This document shows positions 51,856 to 60,780 of a stretch of DNA of 64,000 nt, in pieces. The stretch is from positions 992,001 to 1,056,000 of the forward strand of contig NZ_LT629711.1 of the NCBI RefSeq assembly GCF_900104525.1, read 5' to 3'. The notes under the pieces are model-generated. The model was not told where the DNA came from. It did no database searches and saw only the letters and a program-made list of their open reading frames with translations. The translations under genes and the position numbers were made by a program. Each line of letters opens with the position of its first letter. Within the stretch, counting starts at the first letter, position 1. Origin of the DNA: Pedococcus dokdonensis (lineage in GTDB: Bacteria > Actinomycetota > Actinomycetes > Actinomycetales > Dermatophilaceae).

Positions 51856-54690
51856 TCAGTCGAGGCGGTCGGCGGCCACGACGCCGCGCATCACGGCGTC
51901 GATCGCCTTGCGCGAGGTGGCGCGCAGCGTCGGCTCGGGTGCAGCATCACCGATCTGGCCGAGCAGGTCGACGACCTGTTTGCAGCGCCGCACGAAGTCG
52001 CCGGCCGCCATGTCGGACCCGCGCAGGACCTCCTCGAGCTGTCGCCCGCTCGCCCACCGGTGCATCATCCAGGCCATGCCGGCGTCCGGGTCGCCGGTCA
52101 ACGGCAGGCCGAGCTCGCGCTCGCGGTCCTCGAGCACCGACCAGAGTCGGCTCATCTCACGGACCGCCTCGGCGACCTCCTCGTTGGGCATCCGCGGTGA
52201 GGGGTCGGTCTCGTCGCGCCGCGGCTCGTGGATCAGCGCCGACACCACCGACGCGAGGCCGGCCGGGTCGAGCCGCTTCCAGACCCCGAGCCGCAGGCAC
52301 TCGGCGGCCAGCAGGTCCTTTTCGGTGTAGAGGCGACGCAGGTTCTGGCCCTGCTCCGTCACCTCCTCGCCGGTCTCCGAGAGGTAGCCCATCTCGCCCA
52401 GGAGCCGGCAGATCCGGTCGAAGGTCTTGGCCACCGAGTTGGTGCGACCCTCGACCTTGCGCTGCAGACCGACGGTCTCGCGCTTGAGCCGCCACCACCG
52501 TTCGGCCCACCGTGCGTGGTCCTCGCGGTCGGGGCACTGGTGGCACGGGTGGGCCTTGAGCTGGCGGCGCAGCTCGGCGATCCGCTCGTCCTCTCCGGGA
52601 CCGGCAGCGGCCGAGCGGCCCGACCGTCCGGGGGGCGGGTCGTGCGGGACCGCGATCCGCAGCGACGTCGCCAGGTCACGCCTTGCCTTGGGGCTCTTGG
52701 CGTTGAAGTGCGGCGGCACCTTGACCGTGGTGATCGCCTCCACCGGGGTGGGCACGTCGACGAGGGTCAGCTTGAGCAGCTGCTTGTCCTCGGTCACGAC
52801 GGTCGGCGCGGGTGTCTCGCCGCGGTAGGACTTGGAGGGCTGCACCACGACCGCGTAGCCGGCGCGGCGACCCGCCGGGATCTTGATGACGTCGCCGATC
52901 CGCAGCGCCTCCAGGGACACCGCGGCCTCGGCCCGGCGGCCGGCCGAGCGCGCCCTGGCACCGTCCTTCTCGAGCCGCGCGATCTCGTGACGGAGAGCGG
53001 CATACTCGGCGAAGTCGCCGAGGTGACAGGCCATGCCCTCGGCGTACCCCTCCAGGCCCTCCTCGTTCTTGCGCACGGCGCGGGCCATGCCGACGACGGC
53101 GCGGTCGGCCTGGAACTGGGCGAACGACGTCTCGAGGATCTCGCGGGCGGTGTGCCGCCCCACCTGGGCGACCAGGTTGACCGCCATGTTGTAGGTCGGG
53201 CGGAACGACGAGCGCAACGGGTAGGTGCGGGTCGAGGCGAGCCCGGCGACCGCCAGCGGGTCCATCCCACGGTTCCACTGGACGAGCGCGTGGCCCTCGA
53301 TGTCGATGCCCCGGCGACCGGCGCGACCGGTGAGCTGGGTGTACTCGGCCGGGGTGATGTCGGCGTGGGTCTCGCCGTTGAACTTCACCAGCTTCTCGAT
53401 GACGACGGTGCGGGCCGGCATGTTGATGCCGAGGGCCAGGGTCTCGGTCGCGAAGACGGCGCGGATCCGTCCTGCGGTGAACAGCTCCTCGACGATCTCG
53501 CGGAAGGTCGGGAGCATGCCCGCGTGGTGCGCCGCGAAGCCCCGGGTCAGGCCGTCGACGAAGTCCCAGTAACCGAGCACGCCGAGGTCCTCGTCGGCCA
53601 GCGACGACACCCGCTCCTCGACGGTCCGGCGGATCCGGTCGCCCTCGGCCTCGGGGATCAGCCGCACCCCGTCGCGGAGCAGCTGCCCCACGGCCGCCTC
53701 GCAGCCCACCCGGCTGAAGATGAAGGTGATGGCCGGCAGCAACCCCTCTCGCTCGAGCTGCTGGACCACCTCTGAGCGCGTCGCTCCCCCACCGGGTCGA
53801 CCACCCGACGTGCGGGCCATCCCGCGGCCGCCGTAGCCCCCACCGGGACCCCTCGGCGCCTTGCCCCGTCCGCCCCGGCTGTGCCGGTCGGACCTCGACC
53901 CGTGCCGCGAGCCCTCGTCCCAACGGCCGCGTTGCTCGTTCTGCCGGATCGCCTGCAGGAGCTCGGGGTTCACGCGGGTGGCGTCGGCCCCGGTGACCGG
54001 CGCTGAGGCCTCGTCGACGAACAGGTCGTACATCGACTGCGACACCATCATGTGCTGCCACAGCGGCACCGGCCGGTGCTCCGAGACGATCACGTCGACT
54101 CCCCCGCGCACCTCGGCGAGCCACGCGCCGAACTCCTCGGCGTTGCTCACCGTCGCCGACAGCGAGACCACCTGGACGTCCTGCGGGAGGTGGATGATGA
54201 CTTCCTCCCACACCGCCCCGCGGAACCGGTCGGCGAGGTAGTGCACCTCGTCCATCACGACGAACCCGAGGCCGTGCAAGGTGCGGGACCCGGCATACAT
54301 CATGTTGCGGAGCACCTCGGTCGTCATGACGACGACGGGTGCCTCGCCGTTGATCGAGGAGTCACCGGTGAGCAGGCCGACGTTCTGGGCGCCGTGCCGA
54401 CGAACCAGGTCGTTGAACTTCTGGTTGGACAGCGCCTTGATCGGGGTGGTGTAGAACGCCTTGCGGCCGCTGGCGAGGGCCAAGTGCACGGCGAACTCGC
54501 CGACGATCGTCTTGCCGGCTCCGGTGGGTGCCGCGACGAGCACGCCCCGGCCGGCCTCGACGGCCTGGCAGGCCTGCACCTGGAAGTCGTCGAGCGGGAA
54601 GTCCACGGTGGCCGCGAAGGCCGCCACCTGTGACTTCTCGTATGCCGCCCGGCTGGCGTTGGCGGCGTATCGCTCAGCAGGCGTCGACAT
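51856..54690 (-). CDS. helY: Ski2-like DEAD/DEAH-box helicase HelY
   Basis: A 944-residue superfamily 2 helicase of the Ski2/Mtr4 type. Motif I is VAAPTGAGKTIVGEF near residue 52, motif II VMDEVHYLADRF near 145, motif III SLSATVSNAEEF near 175 and motif VI QLTGRAGRRGIDIEGH near 455. An Arg/Gly-rich insertion (about 265-295) separates the RecA domains, and the C-terminal part holds a DSHCT-like domain. It is thought to act on RNA. It lies downstream of the Tat and lipid kinase genes, as in M. tuberculosis. TAGGCT seven bases before ATG 54690 suggests its own leaderless promoter. Confidence 0.95.
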   Translation of the reverse strand: MSTPAERYAANASRAAYEKSQVAAFAATVDFPLDDFQVQACQAVEAGRGVLVAAPTGAGKTIVGEFAVHLALASGRKAFYTTPIKALSNQKFNDLVRRHGAQNVGLLTGDSSINGEAPVVVMTTEVLRNMMYAGSRTLHGLGFVVMDEVHYLADRFRGAVWEEVIIHLPQDVQVVSLSATVSNAEEFGAWLAEVRGGVDVIVSEHRPVPLWQHMMVSQSMYDLFVDEASAPVTGADATRVNPELLQAIRQNEQRGRWDEGSRHGSRSDRHSRGGRGKAPRGPGGGYGGRGMARTSGGRPGGGATRSEVVQQLEREGLLPAITFIFSRVGCEAAVGQLLRDGVRLIPEAEGDRIRRTVEERVSSLADEDLGVLGYWDFVDGLTRGFAAHHAGMLPTFREIVEELFTAGRIRAVFATETLALGINMPARTVVIEKLVKFNGETHADITPAEYTQLTGRAGRRGIDIEGHALVQWNRGMDPLAVAGLASTRTYPLRSSFRPTYNMAVNLVAQVGRHTAREILETSFAQFQADRAVVGMARAVRKNEEGLEGYAEGMACHLGDFAEYAALRHEIARLEKDGARARSAGRRAEAAVSLEALRIGDVIKIPAGRRAGYAVVVQPSKSYRGETPAPTVVTEDKQLLKLTLVDVPTPVEAITTVKVPPHFNAKSPKARRDLATSLRIAVPHDPPPGRSGRSAAAGPGEDERIAELRRQLKAHPCHQCPDREDHARWAERWWRLKRETVGLQRKVEGRTNSVAKTFDRICRLLGEMGYLSETGEEVTEQGQNLRRLYTEKDLLAAECLRLGVWKRLDPAGLASVVSALIHEPRRDETDPSPRMPNEEVAEAVREMSRLWSVLEDRERELGLPLTGDPDAGMAWMMHRWASGRQLEEVLRGSDMAAGDFVRRCKQVVDLLGQIGDAAPEPTLRATSRKAIDAVMRGVVAADRLD

Positions 54691-54697
54691 GCCTCCG

Positions 54698-54703
54698 AGC
54701 CTA
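54698..54703 (-). promoter_or_regulatory. Candidate -10 box, leaderless promoter of helY
   Basis: TAGGCT on the minus strand, seven bases before ATG 54690; a GGAGG is also present but only one base from the start. Confidence 0.4.
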
Positions 54704-55600
54704 CGTGGCAGCAGGCGCCAGCACCGTCACCGCGCCGGGGACCACCTCGACGGTGAGCGGCAGGGGCGCGAACCGCTCGCCGTCGGCGTAGGCGACGATG
54801 CCTGCGGCCTCGAGCGTGACCGTGTGGCCGCGCAGGATCTCCACCGCCGGGTGTCCGACGTGGGCGCCCTTGAACACCTTCGGGAAGACCTTGAGGAACT
54901 CGACGGTGCTGATCTCGTGGAGGATCATCACGTCCACGAGTCCGTCGTCGAACTTCGCGTCCGGGAGCACCTGCATCCCCCCGCCGTAGCTCGGGCCGTT
55001 GCCCACCACGACGAGCATCGCCCTGGTCTCGTGGCGCACGCCGTCGACGCGGATGACGTACGGGATCGCCTTGAACAGCGGGAGCTCGCGCAGGATCGCC
55101 AGGTTGTAGCGCATCTGACCCTTGGGCCACGGCCAGGTGTTCGCGCGCTCGTTGACCAGGGAGTCGAAGCCGGCCCCCAGCACCCCGACGAACCAGTGCC
55201 GCTCGCCGTGCGCGTCGGTGTGCCGGACCGCGTCGATGCTGCGGGGCGCCCCGGTGGTCACGAGGTCGGCGGCGCGCACCGGGTCGTGCACCGGTAGCCC
55301 CAGCCCTCGGGCGACGTCGTTGCCGGTGCCGGCCGCGATGATCGCCAGCGTCGTCTTGGTCTCGGCCGCGAGCTCGACCCCCAGGTGCACCATGCCGTCA
55401 CCGCCCACGACGGCGAGCACGTCCAGCCCCTGCGCGATGGCGCCGAGCGCGCGGTCCCGCGCGGCGGCATACGACTCGTCGGAGAGGTCGACCACGTCGT
55501 GGCCGGCCGCCCTCATCCGCTGGGCGACCTCGATCCCGAGCGCCATGCCGCGGTTCTTCCCCGAGGTGGGGTTGACGACCAGACCTACCCACTTGCTCAC
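54701..55600 (-). CDS. Diacylglycerol/lipid kinase family protein
   Basis: A 299-residue cytosolic-face lipid kinase (DAGK catalytic domain). GLVVNPTSGKNRG is at residue 6, the ATP-binding VVGGDGMVHLGVE near 65 and AAGTGNDVARGLGLP near 90. The C-terminal half has the family beta sandwich (PDAKFDDGLVDVMIL). Substrate could be diacylglycerol, ceramide-like lipid or undecaprenol. GTG 55600 overlaps the tatC stop as GTGA, so it belongs to the tatA-tatC operon. Confidence 0.92.
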   Translation of the reverse strand: MSKWVGLVVNPTSGKNRGMALGIEVAQRMRAAGHDVVDLSDESYAAARDRALGAIAQGLDVLAVVGGDGMVHLGVELAAETKTTLAIIAAGTGNDVARGLGLPVHDPVRAADLVTTGAPRSIDAVRHTDAHGERHWFVGVLGAGFDSLVNERANTWPWPKGQMRYNLAILRELPLFKAIPYVIRVDGVRHETRAMLVVVGNGPSYGGGMQVLPDAKFDDGLVDVMILHEISTVEFLKVFPKVFKGAHVGHPAVEILRGHTVTLEAAGIVAYADGERFAPLPLTVEVVPGAVTVLAPAAT

Positions 55601-56403
55601 AGCGTCGAGGCTTCGTCGTCCGGGACGTCGGTCCACTCGGGACGGTTCTTGCGGCGGCCACGCTCGATCAGCTTGCTGACGAGGATGGCTGCGACATAGA
55701 GAACGCAGAGCGGGACAGCCAGCAGGAACATCGTGAACGCGTCCGGCGTGGGCGTCGCGATCGCCGAGAGCACGAAGATACCGAAGACGGCGGGCCGCCA
55801 GGCCTTGATCATCGCCGAAGACGGAAGGATGCCGATCGCGTTCAAGGCCACGAGGAACACCGGCATCAGGAAGGCGCCCCCGAAGGCCAGGATGAACCGG
55901 GTGACGAACGAGAAGTAGTCGCTGACCTGCTGGATGTTGGAGGCGCCAGAGGGGGTGAAGCCGTACAGGACCTCGAGCACCTTCGGCAACACGTAGTAGG
56001 CCAGGGCGCAGCCGGCCAGGAACAGGGGAACTGTCGCGGCGATGAACGCCAGCGAGACCCGCTTCTCCTTCTTCGTCAGGCCGGGGACGATGAAGGCCCA
56101 GAGCTGGTAGAGCCACACTGGGCTGGACAGCAACACCCCGACGAAGATCGAGAGGCTGAGCTGCTGGGAGAAGGCCGCCGTCGCGTTGCCGAAGTTGAGG
56201 CTGATGACGCTGGTCGGGTTGTCGTCCTTGTACTCGTTGAACGGCGCTGCGAGCCGGTCATAGACCCACTCGTAGTAGATCCAGCCCACGACCGAGCCGA
56301 CGATGACGGTCACCGCCGAGATCAGGAACCGTCGACGCAGCTCCCGAAGGTGGTCACCGAGGGACATCCGCCCCTCAGGGTTGCGGGCACGCCGGAAGGC
56401 CAT
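55597..56403 (-). CDS. tatC: Sec-independent protein translocase TatC
   Basis: The multispanning receptor of the twin-arginine translocase. The 268-residue protein has six TM segments. The N-terminal MSLGDHLRELRRRFLIS motif recognises the signal peptide, with FIVPGLTKKEKR near residue 108 and GAFLMPVFLVALNAIG near 175. It acts with TatA, encoded 21 bases upstream; tatB is not here. The C-terminus is charged and overlaps the next gene. Possible Tat substrates in this window include the acid phosphatase at 24.9 kb. Confidence 0.96.
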   Translation of the reverse strand: MAFRRARNPEGRMSLGDHLRELRRRFLISAVTVIVGSVVGWIYYEWVYDRLAAPFNEYKDDNPTSVISLNFGNATAAFSQQLSLSIFVGVLLSSPVWLYQLWAFIVPGLTKKEKRVSLAFIAATVPLFLAGCALAYYVLPKVLEVLYGFTPSGASNIQQVSDYFSFVTRFILAFGGAFLMPVFLVALNAIGILPSSAMIKAWRPAVFGIFVLSAIATPTPDAFTMFLLAVPLCVLYVAAILVSKLIERGRRKNRPEWTDVPDDEASTL

Positions 56404-56424
56404 GGTGGTGGGCAGAGACGCGGT

Positions 56425-56712
56425 CTAGGACGCGCCGGAGCTGTTGTCCGTGCGCGGGGTGTTGTCCTCGCGGATCGGGTTGGTGCCCTCGGTGCCGGGG
56501 CTCGCCCCGGCGTCCTTGACCGTTTCGCCCTTGACGGTGTCTGAGCTGGCCGCCGACTTGCCGTCCTGCTTCATCTCCTCCACCTCGGACTTGAAGATCC
56601 GCATGGAGCGGCCGATCGACCGCGCGGCATCGGGCAGCCTCTTGAAACCGAACAGCACGACGAGGAGGACGAGCAAGATGATGAGGTGCCAGCCCTCGAA
56701 AAGTCCGCGCAT
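56425..56712 (-). CDS. tatA: Sec-independent protein translocase TatA
   Basis: A 95-residue single-span protein that forms the Tat pore. N-terminal [22 protein letters not shown] is the membrane helix (read in parts), followed by the hinge [21 protein letters not shown] amphipathic helix, then an acidic, disordered tail. ATG 56712 with a GGGA site upstream is the conserved start; longer in-frame ones are not. It is the first gene of tatA-tatC-lipid kinase. Confidence 0.95.
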   Translation of the reverse strand: MRGLFEGWHLIILLVLLVVLFGFKRLPDAARSIGRSMRIFKSEVEEMKQDGKSAASSDTVKGETVKDAGASPGTEGTNPIREDNTPRTDNSSGAS

Positions 56713-56777
56713 GGTACTCAGTTCCCTTCGGCCACGGATGGCCATGATGTCGATCGTGCCGGGGGGGTTCGGCACTG

Positions 56778-57092
56778 CTATGAGTCTAGGTGCCGCGCCC
56801 AGCTGGGACGCCGCGCGGCCAGTCGGGCGCGCCGCTGCTGCTTCAACGAGGCGCGGGTGTCGTCGCGTTCCCGGCGCAGCCGGCGGGGGTCACCGAAGAT
56901 GTCGGGCTGTGGCGGTGGGGGTCGCTCACCGAGCCGGTCGGTCTGCGCCTGCAGGGCGGCCACCGTCTCGGACGAGCGGCTGACCTCGGCGGTGAGCTCC
57001 TTGAGCTGGCCCCAGACGCCCCAGGCACGGGTCGCCAGGTAGGCCAGCGCGATCAGCACCAGCAGCGCCCAGATCAGGATCCACCACCACAC
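56778..57092 (-). CDS. Small membrane protein with C-terminal helical, charged tail
   Basis: A 104-residue protein I do not recognise as a named family. Residues 2-22 ([21 protein letters not shown]) form a TM helix, residues 27-52 a probable short coiled coil, and 55-104 a Pro then Arg-rich tail. It sits between pafC (nine bases before it) and tatA (65 bases after) in the same direction. A similar small protein is often annotated as hypothetical at this place in actinobacteria. The start is GTG 57092. Confidence 0.75.
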   Translation of the reverse strand: MWWWILIWALLVLIALAYLATRAWGVWGQLKELTAEVSRSSETVAALQAQTDRLGERPPPPQPDIFGDPRRLRRERDDTRASLKQQRRARLAARRPSWARHLDS

Positions 57093-57101
57093 GGGACGAC
57101 C

Positions 57102-58085
57102 CTACTCGTAGGCGGCCAGGGCATCCTCCGCCCCCTGGCGGACCGATGTCGCCACCTCCGGCGGTGACAGCACGACGCCGCGTCCACCCAGGCGCCAGAC
57201 CAGGCGGCGCAGCCAGAGGGTGTCGGCCGTGCGCAGGGTGACGGTCTGCGACCCGTCTGGCCCGGTCTCGACCGAGTCGACCGGGTAGTAGTCGCTCACC
57301 CAGGTCGCGCCGGGCTGCAGCCGCAAGGTCACGGCGGTGTCGTCGGGTCGCGGGGTGAACGCCCCGAGGTCGAGGTCGCGCAGCTGGGCATCGGCTGGCG
57401 GGGTGCCGTCCATGTCGAGCACCTCGAGCGCGGCGATCCGGTCCATCCGGAAGGTCCGGGTGTCCTGGGCGAGGTGGCACCACCCCTCGAGGTACCAGCG
57501 CGAGTCGAGGTTGACGACCCGCATCGGGTCGACGTCGCGCTCGGTGGCCTCGTCGCGGCTCGGCACGAGGTAGCGCAGGTGCACCCGGCGGTGCCCCTCG
57601 ACGGCACGGCGGGCGTCGGCCAGCAGGTCGGCCTCGACACCCTCGTTGATCGCGACCTCGACACGGGCGGCCGCCTCGGCGCTGGCGCCGGTGGCCTCCT
57701 CGAGCTTGGCCATCGCCCGCTCGATCGCGTCGCGCTCCCCCAGCCCCGGCACGGAGGCCAGGGCGCGCAGGCCCACCATCAGCGTCAGGGCCTCGTCGCG
57801 GCCGAGCCGCAACGGCCGGGCAATCGTGTCGGCGTTGGTCACGAAGACCCGGCCGTTCTCCCACTGGGCGTCGATCAGCTCGTCGGGCATCTGCCCGTAG
57901 CCGCACAGGTAGAGCAACCGCAGGTCGGTCTCGAGCTGGTCGACGCTGATGCCGAGCTCGCGTGCTGCCTCATCGAGGTCGATGCCCTGCCGGTTGACCA
58001 GCCACGGCACCATCGTCAGCAGCCTGGCGAGCCGGTCGGTGGCCGTCTCGGGTGCGGTGCGGGCCTTGGGCGCGGGCGGAGTCAT
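57102..58085 (-). CDS. pafC: WYL-domain DNA damage regulator PafC
   Basis: One half of the PafBC heterodimer that activates LexA-independent DNA damage genes. The 327-residue protein has an N-terminal winged helix (RLLTMVPWLVNRQGIDLDEA, VDQLETDLRLLYLCGYG) and a C-terminal WYL domain: LRYLVPSRDEATERDVDPMRVVNLDSRWYLEGW (read in parts) with SRWYLEGWCHLAQDTR near 185. Single-stranded DNA or a nucleotide ligand is thought to bind WYL. ATG 58085 overlaps the pafB stop as ATGA, so both are made together. Confidence 0.94.
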   Translation of the reverse strand: MTPPAPKARTAPETATDRLARLLTMVPWLVNRQGIDLDEAARELGISVDQLETDLRLLYLCGYGQMPDELIDAQWENGRVFVTNADTIARPLRLGRDEALTLMVGLRALASVPGLGERDAIERAMAKLEEATGASAEAAARVEVAINEGVEADLLADARRAVEGHRRVHLRYLVPSRDEATERDVDPMRVVNLDSRWYLEGWCHLAQDTRTFRMDRIAALEVLDMDGTPPADAQLRDLDLGAFTPRPDDTAVTLRLQPGATWVSDYYPVDSVETGPDGSQTVTLRTADTLWLRRLVWRLGGRGVVLSPPEVATSVRQGAEDALAAYE

Positions 58086-59071
58086 GCGGCACCGCCGCCG
58101 TGGGCCACGAGCGCGCCGCGCAGGCGCTGGACGACGAGCTCGCGCACCTCCGGTGGCGAGATCACGACCACGTCGGCGCCGTAGCCGCACACCTCGTCGG
58201 CCAGGGCATCGTCGTCGCCGTAGGGCACCACCAGCTCACTCCACTCCCCCTGGTCGGTCGTCGTGGTCGCCCGGCGGCGCAGCGTGTTGCCACGGCCCTC
58301 GCGGACGCGCACGACCGCATCGCGCGTCGGCTGCTCGCCAACCGAGCTGCGGACCATCTCCTGCGCGCGGTGGTCGGCGGGCACGGCATACGGCGCGGCC
58401 TTCCTGACCTCGGTGACGTCGCCGTCGATGCGGGACAGCCGGAACACGCGCGGGGCGGCGCGGTCGAGGTCGAAGCCGGTGAGGTACCAGCGGCCGTGCC
58501 ACGAGGCGAGCCCCCAGGGCTGGACCACCCGGGTCGCCACGTCGCCCTGGCCACCGGTGCGGTAGCCGAACGAGATGGTGCGCTGACCCACCACGGCGTT
58601 CTTCACCGGCTCGAACGCCGGCTCGCTCGTGCCCAGCCGCGGTTCGATGCCGACCAGCGAGTCACCGTCGCGCTCGATGTCGGCGGCCTTGAGCTTGCGC
58701 AGCGCCTGCGCCGCCGGACCCGCGAGCGAGGCGTGCGCCCAGGTGCGGCTGGCCAGACCGAGCACGGCCAGCTCGTCGGCCTCGAAGGAGATGTCGGGCA
58801 GGGCGTACTCGCGCTGGTCGATGCGGTAGCCGACCTCGTCGTCCCACGCTCCCCCGATGTCCTCGGTCACCAGCGGGATGCCCAGCTCGCGCAGCTCGTC
58901 CTTGTCGCGCTCGAACATCCGGTCGAAGGCCTCATCGCTCGCGGCGTCGCCGTACTGGGGCACGACGGCGCGGATCCGCGACTTGGGCAGGGGGCGGCGG
59001 GTGTAGAGCAGGCAGAGCACGAGGTTGAGCAGGCGCTCGGTCTTGGCCGCCGGACCGGTGGGGGAACTCAC
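58082..59071 (-). CDS. pafB: WYL-domain DNA damage regulator PafB
   Basis: Partner of PafC, paralogous to it. The 329-residue protein has the N-terminal winged helix (RLLNLVLCLLYTRRPLPKSR) and the WYL domain with GRWYLTGFDLDRAAPRVFRL near 200. PafBC activates DNA repair genes in mycobacteria. GTG 59071 is supported by TAGCGT seven bases upstream. It is divergent from the DUF3866 gene, 52 bases apart, with both -10 boxes in the gap. Confidence 0.94.
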   Translation of the reverse strand: MSSPTGPAAKTERLLNLVLCLLYTRRPLPKSRIRAVVPQYGDAASDEAFDRMFERDKDELRELGIPLVTEDIGGAWDDEVGYRIDQREYALPDISFEADELAVLGLASRTWAHASLAGPAAQALRKLKAADIERDGDSLVGIEPRLGTSEPAFEPVKNAVVGQRTISFGYRTGGQGDVATRVVQPWGLASWHGRWYLTGFDLDRAAPRVFRLSRIDGDVTEVRKAAPYAVPADHRAQEMVRSSVGEQPTRDAVVRVREGRGNTLRRRATTTTDQGEWSELVVPYGDDDALADEVCGYGADVVVISPPEVRELVVQRLRGALVAHGGGAA

Positions 59072-59078
59072 CCGCCCG

Positions 59079-59084
59079 ACGCTA
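59079..59084 (-). promoter_or_regulatory. Candidate -10 box, leaderless promoter of pafBC
   Basis: TAGCGT on the minus strand, seven bases before GTG 59071. Confidence 0.4.
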
Positions 59085-59110
59085 CCCGAGTGGCACCCAC
59101 CCTCCGTGGC

Positions 59111-59116
59111 TAGTCT
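59111..59116 (+). promoter_or_regulatory. Candidate -10 box, leaderless promoter of the DUF3866 gene
   Basis: TAGTCT, seven bases before GTG 59124. Confidence 0.45.
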
Positions 59117-59123
59117 GCGTGTC

Positions 59124-60239
59124 GTGATGCAGTGGCGCGAGGGAACGGTCGAGGAGGTGCGTGGCCGCTGGCCGGGCGCCGTGGAGTATGCCGTGCGGCT
59201 GGCCGGGAGCAACGGTGCCGACGACGACCTCGTGCGCGCGCTGGCCTACACCGCGCTCGTGGGCGAGCCGCAGGTGGGCGACCGGGTGCTGCTCAACGCC
59301 TCCGCGCTGCTCCGGGGACTGGGCACCGGCGGCCTCGCGTTCGTGGTGGCTGCTCCTGACCGCCTGCCGGCGGACCCGGAAGCCTCCGACGGCCACATCG
59401 TCAAGGCGAGGTACACCCCTCAACAGCAGATGTTCATGGCGGTCGACGAGCAGGACAGCCCGCACCACGACGTCATGACCGGACCGCTGGCGGCGTCCGG
59501 CGACCTCCAGGGGATGCCCGTCGTCGTGGCCGACCTGCACTCGGCCCTGCCCGCGGTCCTGGCCGGGATCCGGCTCGACCGCCCGCACGCCCGCGTCGTC
59601 TACCTGATGACCGACGGTGGAGCGCTCCCCCTCGCCTTCTCGCGCAACGTCGCCACCCTCAGCGAGCACGGCTGGCTGGCCGGCACGGTGACCGTGGGAC
59701 AGGCGTACGGCGGGCAGCACGAGGCGGTCACGCTGCACTCGGGGCTGCTGGCGGCCCGCCACGTCCTGGGTGCGGACATCGCCGTCGTCATCCAGGGGCC
59801 GGGCAACGTCGGCACCGGGACCCCCTGGGGTTACACGGGGGTGGCTGCCGGGGAGGCGCTCAACGCCGTCGGCACCCTCGGCGGCCGCGGGATCGCGGCG
59901 CTGCGGGTGTCGGACGCCGACGCGCGCGACCGGCACCGCGGCATCTCACACCACAGCACCACGGCCTATGGACGGATCTGCCTGGTGGCAGCGGACCTGC
60001 CGCTGCCCGTCGACCCGACCGAGTTCGGGCTGCTGGTCGCCGACCAGGCGCACCGTCTGGTGCGGGAGGCACAGGGCGCCCTGCGGGTGCGGGAGGTGGA
60101 CGCCGAGGGCCTGGATGCCGCCCTGCGCGCGGTGCCGGTGCGGCTGTCGACCATGGGCCGCGGCCTCGACGAGGACCACGCCGCGTTCCTCTACAGCGCA
60201 GCAGCCGGACGGCATGCCGCCCGGCTGCTGGAGAGCTGA
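59124..60239 (+). CDS. DUF3866 family protein
   Basis: A 371-residue actinobacterial protein of unknown function. Features include VGDRVLLNASALLRGLGTGG near residue 52, LPADPEASDGHIVKARYTPQQ near 80, a GPLAASGDLQGMPVVVADL segment near 115, a nucleotide-like IAVVIQGPGNVGTGTPWGYTG near 213 and HHSTTAYGRI near 275. No TM segments. The DUF3866 name is from memory of the pafB neighbourhood. GTG 59124 precedes ATG 59127 directly; the -10 box favours the GTG. A strong hairpin ends the gene. Confidence 0.8.
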   Translation: MMQWREGTVEEVRGRWPGAVEYAVRLAGSNGADDDLVRALAYTALVGEPQVGDRVLLNASALLRGLGTGGLAFVVAAPDRLPADPEASDGHIVKARYTPQQQMFMAVDEQDSPHHDVMTGPLAASGDLQGMPVVVADLHSALPAVLAGIRLDRPHARVVYLMTDGGALPLAFSRNVATLSEHGWLAGTVTVGQAYGGQHEAVTLHSGLLAARHVLGADIAVVIQGPGNVGTGTPWGYTGVAAGEALNAVGTLGGRGIAALRVSDADARDRHRGISHHSTTAYGRICLVAADLPLPVDPTEFGLLVADQAHRLVREAQGALRVREVDAEGLDAALRAVPVRLSTMGRGLDEDHAAFLYSAAAGRHAARLLES

Positions 60240-60260
60240 CCGTCGATCACCCGAGTGCGA

Positions 60261-60305
60261 GAGGCTGGGTCACTGCCCCGTGTGGCGGAGCAGTGACCCA
60301 GCCTC
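60261..60305. terminator. Terminator between the DUF3866 gene and FKBP gene
   Basis: Perfect 16-base arms GAGGCTGGGTCACTGC and GCAGTGACCCAGCCTC around a 13-base loop, between two convergent genes; likely bidirectional. Confidence 0.75.
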
Positions 60306-60331
60306 GTGCAGGGTCTCTCGACTGAGCCGGG

Positions 60332-60718
60332 TCAGCGGACGTCCACGAGGTCGACCACGAAGATCAGGGTCTCGCCCGGCTTGATCGCGCCACCGGCGCC
60401 CCGGTCGCCGTAGCCCAGGTGCGGCGGGATGACCAGCTTGCGCCGGCCGCCGACCTTCATGCCGACGATGCCGTCGTCCCAGCCGCGGATGACCTGGCCG
60501 ACACCCAGCCGGAAGGACAGCGGTGCGCCGCGGTTCCAGGACGCGTCGAACTCCTCACCGGTCGAGTGCGCCACGCCGACGTAGTGCGCCGAGATGGTGT
60601 CGCCGGCGCCGGCCTCCTGGCCGTCACCCTCGGTGATGTCCTCGATGACCAGCTCGCTGGGGGCCTCGTCGCCGGGGAAGTCGATCTCGGGCTTGGTGGT
60701 GTTGGGGTCGAAACCCAT
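60332..60718 (-). CDS. FKBP-type peptidyl-prolyl isomerase, cytoplasmic
   Basis: A 128-residue single FKBP domain: ISAHYVGVAHSTGEEFDASW near residue 43, FRLGVGQVIRGWDDGIVGMK near 68 and KLVIPPHLGYGDRGAGG near 94, with the closing ETLIFVVDLVDV. It catalyses proline cis-trans isomerisation in folding proteins. No signal peptide. A clear AAGGAG site precedes ATG 60718. It lies downstream of a secreted FKBP gene in the same direction. Confidence 0.95.
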   Translation of the reverse strand: MGFDPNTTKPEIDFPGDEAPSELVIEDITEGDGQEAGAGDTISAHYVGVAHSTGEEFDASWNRGAPLSFRLGVGQVIRGWDDGIVGMKVGGRRKLVIPPHLGYGDRGAGGAIKPGETLIFVVDLVDVR

Positions 60719-60780
60719 CGGGATGCTCCTTGGGAGAGTGGTCGGGGGCTGGTGCGAAGTGGGGCGGGGTCGGGGTCGGG